Positions 1 through 4,807 of a stretch of DNA of 9,028 nucleotides are shown piece after piece. Position 1 is the stretch's first letter; every line of letters begins with the position of its first letter. The DNA is from Pseudomonadota bacterium (GTDB lineage: Bacteria > Pseudomonadota > Alphaproteobacteria > Sphingomonadales > Sphingomonadaceae): assembly GCA_023427285.1 (NCBI GenBank), contig JAEZBH010000013.1:1-9028 (forward strand), in the 5' to 3' direction. Made by a program: the position numbers and the translations under genes. The notes under the pieces were generated by a model. It worked only from the letters and a program-made list of their open reading frames with translations. It was not told the DNA's origin and ran no database searches.

Positions 1-941
1 ACGTTGCCGGTCGCGGTCACAAAGATGTCGCCGCGCGGGGCTGCATCTTCCATGGTGCCGACTTCATAGCCCTCCATCGCGGCCTGAAGCGCGCAGATGG
101 GATCGATTTCGGTGACGAGCACGCGCGCACCGCCCTGACGCAGCGAAGCAGCAGAGCCCTTGCCCACATCGCCGTAACCGGCAACGACGGCAACCTTGCC
201 CGCCAGCATCACGTCGGTTGCGCGGCGAATGCCGTCAACAAGGCTCTCGCGGCAGCCGTACAGGTTGTCGAACTTCGACTTGGTGACGCTGTCGTTCACG
301 TTGATCGCCGGGAACGGCAGACGGCCAGCCTGCGCCATCTGATAGAGGCGATGCACGCCGGTGGTGGTCTCTTCCGACACGCCCTTGATCGCATCGCGGC
401 ACTTGGCGAGGAAGCCGGGGCGCTCTGCGTTCACGCGGCGGATGAGGGCAAAGAGAACTTCTTCTTCCTCGTTGGTCGGGTTGGCGATCTTGGAGGGGTC
501 CTGCTCGGCCTCAGCGCCCAGGATCACCAGAACGGTGGCGTCGCCGCCGTCATCCAGAATGAGGTTCGGCGTGCCGCCGTCGCCCCATTCCAAGGTCTTG
601 AGCACGTAGTTCCAGTATTCTTCCAGAGTCTCGCCCTTGTAGGCGAACACCGGAATGCCTGCCTCGGCAATGGCGGCGGCGGCGTGGTCCTGCGTCGAGA
701 AAATGTTGCACGACGCCCAGCGAATGTCCGCGCCCAGCGCCTTCAGGGTTTCGATCAGCACGGCGGTCTGAATGGTCATGTGCAGGCAGCCCGCAATGCG
801 TGCGCCCTTCAGCGGCTGGCTTGCGCCGTATTCCTCGCGCAGGGCCATCAGGCCCGGCATCTCGGTTTCGGCAATGGTGATTTCCTTGCGTCCCCAGCCT
901 GCAAGGCTGATGTCTTTGACCACGTAATCAGTAAAGGCCAC
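1..941 (-). CDS. ahcY: S-adenosylhomocysteine hydrolase (adenosylhomocysteinase), C-terminus outside the window
   Basis: Cytosolic NAD-dependent enzyme that reversibly splits S-adenosylhomocysteine into adenosine and homocysteine, relieving product inhibition of methyltransferases. Translating the minus strand from a GTG at 941 gives 313 codons with no stop before the window edge; full-length bacterial enzymes are about 465-475 aa, so roughly 150 residues are missing. Visible family motifs: substrate-site block [16 protein letters not shown] (51-66), [15 protein letters not shown] (77-91), LILDDGGD (127-134), [14 protein letters not shown] (187-200), [20 protein letters not shown] (214-233) with the substrate-contacting Lys, and the NAD-binding signature [12 protein letters not shown] (253-264). 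An acidic insert near 143-163 ([13 protein letters not shown]) matches the extra segment of many bacterial forms that the human enzyme lacks. The GTG start is chosen because the protein then begins like other AhcY N-termini and GGGAG lies 7 nt upstream. No in-frame ATG fits better. The gene is divergent from the PLP enzyme at 1274. Confidence 0.97.
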   Translation of the reverse strand, partial: MAFTDYVVKDISLAGWGRKEITIAETEMPGLMALREEYGASQPLKGARIAGCLHMTIQTAVLIETLKALGADIRWASCNIFSTQDHAAAAIAEAGIPVFAYKGETLEEYWNYVLKTLEWGDGGTPNLILDDGGDATVLVILGAEAEQDPSKIANPTNEEEEVLFALIRRVNAERPGFLAKCRDAIKGVSEETTTGVHRLYQMAQAGRLPFPAINVNDSVTKSKFDNLYGCRESLVDGIRRATDVMLAGKVAVVAGYGDVGKGSAASLRQGGARVLVTEIDPICALQAAMEGYEVGTMEDAAPRGDIFVTATGN

Positions 942-980
942 GGATGAACTCCCTTGTGCTGATAGACCCGTGTTCGCGCG

Positions 981-1031
981 CTGCCAGAAGCAAGCCCTGA
1001 CGCCGGGGCAATATTGTTGCTCTTCTGACAG
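981..1031 (-). ncRNA. Stem-loop in the ahcY 5' leader (possible cis-regulatory RNA)
   Basis: Read as minus-strand RNA, CUGUCAGAAG (1031-1022) pairs with CUUCUGGCAG (990-981) as a continuous 10-bp stem with one U-G wobble. A further CAA/UUG helix can stack after a 2-nt bulge. The loop of about 31 nt contains the self-complementary CAATATTG and a GCCC/GGGC pair. On the plus strand the wobble becomes an A-C mismatch, so the structure favours ahcY-sense RNA. It ends about 40 nt before the GTG. It is not followed by a U-tract, so it is not an ordinary terminator. I do not recognise it as a known riboswitch class. Confidence 0.4.
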
Positions 1032-1055
1032 CAAGCCTGCTCCCGTTCAAGTGCA

Positions 1056-1077
1056 AATATAAAGATGTCTTTATGTT
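1056..1077. promoter_or_regulatory. Candidate operator: AT-rich inverted repeat upstream of ahcY (SahR-like)
   Basis: The core is two perfect 7-bp arms, ATAAAGA (1059-1065) and TCTTTAT (1068-1074), separated by TG. Two further pairs lie outside a single mismatch (1058/1075), giving 10+2+10 symmetry with one mismatch. It stands out from GC-rich surroundings. Position (115-136 nt before the ahcY start, overlapping promoter-like hexamers) and shape fit a dimeric repressor. ArsR-family regulators of the SahR type, which sense S-adenosylhomocysteine, are known to control ahcY and methionine-cycle genes in Proteobacteria and bind AT-rich palindromes of this general form. Assignment to SahR rests on recalled motif similarity and context, not a search. 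The regulator gene itself is not in the window. Confidence 0.6.
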
Positions 1078-1086
1078 CGCTGGCAA
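1056..1086 (-). promoter_or_regulatory. Possible sigma70-type promoter of ahcY
   Basis: On the minus strand TTGCCA (1086-1081; 5 of 6 against TTGACA) is followed, after a long 19-nt spacer, by TATATT (1061-1056; 5 of 6 against TATAAT). The candidate operator fills the spacer and overlaps the -10, where a bound repressor would block RNA polymerase. Transcription would start near 1049 and give a leader of about 108 nt. The spacer is longer than the preferred 17 nt, so this is a weak call made mainly because it fits the palindrome and the leader hairpin. Confidence 0.35.
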
Positions 1087-1104
1087 GGGCCTCTGCCGGG
1101 CCGC

Positions 1105-1125
1105 AGGCGCAGCCAAACTGCGCCT
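1105..1125. repeat. GC-rich 8-bp hairpin in the divergent region
   Basis: AGGCGCAG (1105-1112) and CTGCGCCT (1118-1125) form a perfect 8-bp inverted repeat around CCAAA. A smaller AGCG/CGCT repeat (1128-1137) follows at once. It could be part of a leader RNA for the plus-strand gene or a second protein-binding site. No U-tract follows it. Confidence 0.4.
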
Positions 1126-1273
1126 TGAGCGTTCGCTTCATGCAAACTGCCCGCATGATTATGCAAATAAAGAAAAAACACCGAAGCTTGGCGGCAGTAT
1201 CGCTCTGGTCACCGTGCGAATTTTCCCGTCATAGTCGCGCCATGCTGCAAGAAACCTGTCAAAAGGCAGAGCC

Positions 1274-2557
1274 ATGACATACGAGACCTATCACAAGCGT
1301 TCGGTGGGCCAGCAGGCCCTGCATCCGGAAACCCAGATGATGGGCTTCGGCTATGATCCGCATCTCTCGGAAGGATCGCTGAAGCCGCCGGTGTTCCTGA
1401 CCTCCACCTTCGTGTTCAAGTCAGCACAGGACGGGAAGGACTTCTTCGACTACGCCTCCGGCCGTCGCGAGCCCCCGGCGGGCACCACGGCGGGCCTCGT
1501 CTATTCCCGCTTCAACAACCCGAATCTGGAAGTGCTGGAAGACCGGCTGACCGTGTGGGACGGAGCAGAGGCCGCCGCCGTTTTCTCCTCGGGCATGGCC
1601 GCCATCACCACCACCCTGTTTGCCTACCTGCGCCCCGGTGACTCGGTTCTCATCAGCCGTCCGCTTTACGGTGGCACGGAAGGGCTGGTGGACAAGATCC
1701 TGCCCCAGTTCGGCGTGAACGTGTTCGGTTTTGCCGACGGCTGCTCGCCCGATGACGTGCGGCAGGCGGCGCAGGCCGCCAGCGCGAAGGGCCGCGTCGG
1801 CCTCATTCTGGTGGAGACGCCCGCTAACCCCACCAACGGTCTTGTCGATCTGGAACTCATGGCGAGGGTTGCCGACGAACTGGGCGCGGCTCAGGGCTAT
1901 CGCCCGCCGGTGGCGGTGGACAACACGTTCCTCGGCCCGGTCTATCAGCAGCCGCTCCAGCACGGCGGCGACATCGTGATCTACAGCCTCACCAAGTATG
2001 TGGGCGGGCACTCTGATCTCGTGGCGGGGGCTATTTCCGGCAGCAAGGCCATGGTCGGCCCGGTCAAGGCGCTGCGCGGCTCGTTCGGCACGCAGGCGGA
2101 CCCCAACACCGCCTGGATGCTGATGCGCTCGCTGGAGACCCTGTCGCTGCGCATGGAGAAGGCCAACGCCAACGCTGCCGCCATTGCCAACTACCTGAAG
2201 GATCACCCCAAGGTCGCCTCGGTGAACTACCTCGGGTTTCTGGAAGCGGGCGAACCGCGCAAGGCGGTTTACGACCGTCAGTGCAAGGCACCCGGTTCCA
2301 CCTTCTCGTTCTATGTGAAGGGCGGCGAGGCGGAAGCCTTCCGCTTCCTCGACCGGCTTCAGGTCGTGAAACTGGCGGTCTCTCTGGGCGGTACGGAATC
2401 GCTGTGCTCGCACCCGGCGTCCACCACCCACTCGGGCATTCCTAAGGAACAGCGCGACCGCACCGGCGTCACCGACGCCATGATCCGCCTGTCCGTCGGT
2501 ATCGAAAACCCGGCAGACCTGATCGCCGATCTGGAGCAGGCGCTGGCGGCTGTTTGA
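1274..2557 (+). CDS. Cystathionine gamma-synthase / methionine gamma-lyase superfamily PLP enzyme
   Basis: A 427-aa cytosolic fold-type I PLP enzyme of the Cys/Met metabolism family (gamma-replacement or gamma-elimination on homoserine esters, cystathionine or methionine). Visible residues: VYSRFNNPNLEVLE (76-89), whose Tyr/Arg contact the cofactor phosphate of the neighbouring subunit; SSGMAA (105-110); PLYGGT (130-135), whose Tyr stacks on PLP; ETPANPT (181-187); VDNTF (215-219) with the Asp that pairs with the pyridine nitrogen; Schiff-base Lys241 in SLTKYVGGHSD; SLGGTESL (370-377); and RLSVGIE (405-411) with the carboxylate-binding Arg. True methionine gamma-lyases carry Cys in LYGCT; here it is Gly134, as in synthases, so the lyase label is doubtful. 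Residues 59-75 (DYASGRREPPAGTTAGL) lengthen the loop before VYSR. Start: AAGG ends 7 nt before the ATG. Divergence from ahcY suggests a role in homocysteine/methionine metabolism. The substrate cannot be fixed from sequence alone. Confidence 0.9.
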   Translation: MTYETYHKRSVGQQALHPETQMMGFGYDPHLSEGSLKPPVFLTSTFVFKSAQDGKDFFDYASGRREPPAGTTAGLVYSRFNNPNLEVLEDRLTVWDGAEAAAVFSSGMAAITTTLFAYLRPGDSVLISRPLYGGTEGLVDKILPQFGVNVFGFADGCSPDDVRQAAQAASAKGRVGLILVETPANPTNGLVDLELMARVADELGAAQGYRPPVAVDNTFLGPVYQQPLQHGGDIVIYSLTKYVGGHSDLVAGAISGSKAMVGPVKALRGSFGTQADPNTAWMLMRSLETLSLRMEKANANAAAIANYLKDHPKVASVNYLGFLEAGEPRKAVYDRQCKAPGSTFSFYVKGGEAEAFRFLDRLQVVKLAVSLGGTESLCSHPASTTHSGIPKEQRDRTGVTDAMIRLSVGIENPADLIADLEQALAAV

Positions 2558-2574
2558 GCTGGGCTTTTCTTTTA

Positions 2575-2600
2575 TGCAGGAGGGACTTGTCCCTCCTGCA
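2575..2600. repeat. Palindromic gene-end element, copy 1
   Basis: TGCAGGAGGGAC (2575-2586) and GTCCCTCCTGCA (2589-2600) form a perfect 12-bp inverted repeat around TT. It begins 17 nt after the stop of the PLP enzyme gene, is preceded by a T-rich stretch (CTTTTCTTTTA) and followed by CACCTCCCG, then six T. A second copy in the opposite orientation sits behind the convergent gene. It is likely to fold in the 3' end of the mRNA, as a termination aid or RNase barrier. Confidence 0.8.
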
Positions 2601-2614
2601 CCTCCCGTTTTTTC

Positions 2615-2655
2615 AAAGGGCCGTGTCCTTCACCAAGGGTGCGGCCTTTTTCTTT
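2615..2655 (+). terminator. Intrinsic terminator of the PLP enzyme gene
   Basis: In plus-strand RNA 2615-2630 (AAAGGGCCGUGUCCUU) pairs without interruption with 2635-2650 across a CACC loop: 16 bp including four G-U wobbles. The U-rich run UUUUUCUUU (2647-2655) forms its end and tail. On the minus strand the wobbles become A-C mismatches and no U-tract follows, so the structure acts on the plus transcript. Confidence 0.85.
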
Positions 2656-2695
2656 GACCAAATTGATTGGGCCGAGCCTGCAATGCCGCGCACGC

Positions 2696-2712
2696 CCCGA
2701 TAAACAATCGGG
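2696..2712. repeat. Short hairpin next to gene-end element copy 2
   Basis: CCCGAT (2696-2701) and ATCGGG (2707-2712) form a perfect 6-bp stem around AAACA. In the minus-strand transcript it comes just after copy 2 of the palindromic element and reuses its CCCG tail, giving a double hairpin at the operon end. The minus-strand sequence after it is GC-rich with no U-tract. Confidence 0.5.
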
Positions 2713-2715
2713 AGG

Positions 2716-2742
2716 TGCAGGAGGGTTATAGACCCTCCTGCA
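2716..2742. repeat. Palindromic gene-end element, copy 2 (inverted relative to copy 1)
   Basis: TGCAGGAGGGT (2716-2726) and ACCCTCCTGCA (2732-2742) form a perfect 11-bp stem around TATAG. Read on the minus strand it lies 16 nt after the TAA of the operon's last gene, is preceded by a T-rich run (TTCTTTTTAGTT) and followed by CACCTCCCG, exactly as in copy 1. It is the only candidate 3'-end structure for the operon, perhaps an imperfect terminator because no clean U-tract follows. Confidence 0.8.
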
Positions 2743-2758
2743 AACTAAAAAGAACCAA

Positions 2759-4807
2759 TTAGGCCGACCGGCGTTCGGTGACCCATGCTGCCCCGAGGGC
2801 GGCGGCCAGCAGGCACCACAGCACGAGGGGCGGCAGCAGCGGCTCTTCGCGCACGCCGATGAGCGCGCCGCCTCCGTTGCGCACCAGTCCGAGCCAGCCG
2901 CCGCCATGTTGGGTGCGGTTTGCTTCGGTGCGATGCAGGCGGGGCATTCCGTCCGCCAGCCAGAAGGTGCCGCCGCCCGTTGCTTTGGCGAGGCTGGCCA
3001 GCGGCTCGGCCCGGGGGCGCACTTCCTGCCGTTCCGGTCCTGCCCCCACCAGCGCGAAGGTGCGCCGCTCTCCGCTTTGGATGCGATAGAGCCCCGGCAC
3101 GGCGGCGGGCACGCTCAGGCGGGCAACGCCGGTCTCGTCCGCCTGAGGGGTGAAGCGCTGCGGTTCCCCTTGCGGCGGCGTGATGACAACCGGCTCCGGC
3201 GCTTTCATGGAGCGGGCGGTGACCTCCAGCCGGTTGCCGCCCAGCCCCTCTGCCGAGAGCTGTTCTTCCTCAAGGTCCGGCTCCTGCATCAGCCAGTGAA
3301 CGAGGCGGGTGAGCAGCGCATCGCGCGGGCCGCCGCCCTCAACGCCCCGGCCCCATTTCCACACGTCCAGCGCCAGCATCAGGCCGATGCGCCCTTTACC
3401 GGCGCGATCCACCACCAGCACCGGGGCATTGCCGGGGGCAGAGAGCAGCACATGGCCGTGGGTGGCGGTGGCGGGCAGGCGGGTGCTCCAGCGGCCCCAG
3501 GGCTGGCTGAGACCCCACTGTTCCTGAAGCGTGGCGGTAATGGGATGGCGCTTGCCGTCATTGGTGATGGCGGGGCGGTAAGGCGTCGTCTCCCAGAAGC
3601 CGGTGGGTTTGGCGGGCAGCAACTGGCCAACGGAGGTGCTGTTCAGCCCGAACGGGGCCTGATGCTCGGGGCCTGACACCACCAGCAGCGCGCCGCCCTC
3701 GCGCACATAATCGCTGATTGCGTCAAAATAGGCGGGCGAGAGCAGGTCGAGCTGATCGAAGCGGTCGAGCACGATCAGGTCGAACCGGCGCAGCCGCTCC
3801 TCGAACAGCTGTTCAACGGGGAAGGGAATGAGCGACAGCTCGTCCGTCGGCGTCGGATCGAACGAGGAGGGCAGGCGCAGGATGGTGAAGTGAACGGTAT
3901 CGAGCGCCGCATCCAGCGTCAGGATATCGCGCCATGTGCGGGTGGAGAGGCTGGGCGCGCCCGAGACCAGCAGCACTGCCAGCCGGTCGCGCACGCCGTT
4001 GAGGCGCACCAGCGCGGCGTTGTTGGAGGTGACAAGCTCACGGGGCGCAGGCGGCACGCTGGCGGTGATGGTGGCCGGCCCGCGCCGGGCAACGTTGACG
4101 GCAAGGCGGGCGCGCCCCTCGGCATCGGTCGTCACCGGCTGCTGGGGCTGGCCGTCAATGCTCCAGTTGATCGGGAGCGGCCCGCCTGCGCCCTCCACCT
4201 TGACGGTCACATGGGCGGTCTGGCCGACAACGGCATAGGGCGGGGCGGCTTCCACCACCATGCGGCGGTCCACCATGCGCGGATCGCCTGCCAAGAGAAC
4301 GTGAACCGGCTTGCCCTGCGGCAGCACGGGGGCTTGCTCGGCGGCAAGGATGCCGTCCGTAATCACCACGGCTCCGGCCAGCCGGTCGGCAGAGGCCTGG
4401 CCGATGGCGCGGCCGATCTCGTCCATGAGCGCGGTGCCGCCCATGGTATTGGAGGGGGTAGAGGCGGGGCGTCCGGCGGTCTCCACCACCCGCCATTGGA
4501 GGTCGGGTCCGCTGGCGGCGCGCAGGGCCGCGACGGCTTCCTGCGCTTGGGTGCGCCGACTGCCGATGTCCATGCTCTCTGAGGTGTCGATGACGGCGAC
4601 GGCCACGTCAGGCTCGGTTCGGCGTTCCTCGATGCGTTTGATCGGGTTGCCAAGAATGAGAAAGGCGATCGCCGCTACCGCCAGCCGGGACAGACCCGCC
4701 GCCCAGCGCCTGCGCCACAGGGCGGCAAGGCCGGGGGCTGCCAGCAGCGCCACCAGCAGCCAGAGTGCCCAGCCGGGCACCAGAGGATCGAGCGCCCACG
4801 CGGTCAT
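2759..4807 (-). CDS. Membrane-anchored vWA-domain protein, last gene of the MoxR operon
   Basis: A 682-aa integral membrane protein. Hydrophobic segments at about 11-31 and 37-55, joined by WRRRW, anchor the N-terminus; a third at about 656-676 lies near the C-terminus. By the positive-inside rule, residues 56-655 are periplasmic. A vWA domain follows the second segment with a complete MIDAS: DTSES (Asp74, Ser76, Ser78), Thr125 in MGGTAL and Asp151 in VVITDG. Next comes a probable beta-sandwich stretch (about 185-270), then a region resembling class I glutamine amidotransferase folds (about 275-510, YVREGGALLVVSG) without a recognisable catalytic Cys, and another beta-rich stretch to about 590. 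The start is placed at 4807: GGAG lies 8 nt upstream and the ATG overlaps the previous stop as ATGA, while a longer reading adds 37 residues that are shadow of that gene. Family members are of unknown function; by context it is a partner of the MoxR ATPase. Confidence 0.88.
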   Translation of the reverse strand: MTAWALDPLVPGWALWLLVALLAAPGLAALWRRRWAAGLSRLAVAAIAFLILGNPIKRIEERRTEPDVAVAVIDTSESMDIGSRRTQAQEAVAALRAASGPDLQWRVVETAGRPASTPSNTMGGTALMDEIGRAIGQASADRLAGAVVITDGILAAEQAPVLPQGKPVHVLLAGDPRMVDRRMVVEAAPPYAVVGQTAHVTVKVEGAGGPLPINWSIDGQPQQPVTTDAEGRARLAVNVARRGPATITASVPPAPRELVTSNNAALVRLNGVRDRLAVLLVSGAPSLSTRTWRDILTLDAALDTVHFTILRLPSSFDPTPTDELSLIPFPVEQLFEERLRRFDLIVLDRFDQLDLLSPAYFDAISDYVREGGALLVVSGPEHQAPFGLNSTSVGQLLPAKPTGFWETTPYRPAITNDGKRHPITATLQEQWGLSQPWGRWSTRLPATATHGHVLLSAPGNAPVLVVDRAGKGRIGLMLALDVWKWGRGVEGGGPRDALLTRLVHWLMQEPDLEEEQLSAEGLGGNRLEVTARSMKAPEPVVITPPQGEPQRFTPQADETGVARLSVPAAVPGLYRIQSGERRTFALVGAGPERQEVRPRAEPLASLAKATGGGTFWLADGMPRLHRTEANRTQHGGGWLGLVRNGGGALIGVREEPLLPPLVLWCLLAAALGAAWVTERRSA

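Larger units (their letters stand above)
942..1273. other. Divergent intergenic control region between ahcY and the PLP enzyme gene
   Basis: These 332 bp hold no convincing gene. They contain an AT-rich near-palindrome (1056-1077), promoter-like hexamers for ahcY, a long stem-loop in the ahcY leader (981-1031) and a short GC hairpin (1105-1125). Local base composition drops sharply at 1050-1080 and again at 1155-1180 (AAATAAAGAAAAAAC), as expected of promoter DNA. I looked for SAM-II, SAM/SAH and SAH riboswitch cores on both strands by eye and did not recognise one. I could not settle on a promoter for the plus-strand gene; poor candidates were TTGGCG near 1188 and CATAGT at 1230. Confidence 0.7.

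Noticed and set aside
1062..1071. MetJ-like met box (AGATGTCT against AGACGTCT) inside the palindrome
   Set aside because: MetJ is a gammaproteobacterial regulator and needs tandem boxes. The longer ATAAAGA/TCTTTAT symmetry explains the site better.
1153..1164. GCAT-GATT-ATGC inverted repeat upstream of the PLP enzyme gene
   Set aside because: The arms are only 4 bp, which is expected by chance in a region of this size.
942..1273. Known SAM-II, SAM/SAH or SAH riboswitch
   Set aside because: I looked for the conserved core segments on both strands and could not match them by eye; a covariance-model search would settle it.
1065..1277. A 70-aa frame on the plus strand ending in an ATGA overlap with the PLP enzyme start (also an internal 11-codon version from 1242)
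   Set aside because: It runs over the operator and hairpins, has no ribosome-binding site and no recognisable protein character. A one-in-a-few chance overlap is more likely, though a short leader peptide cannot be fully excluded.
1421..2431. A 336-aa open frame antisense to the PLP enzyme gene
   Set aside because: It is a shadow of a gene with complete PLP-enzyme motifs and has no start signal or domain.
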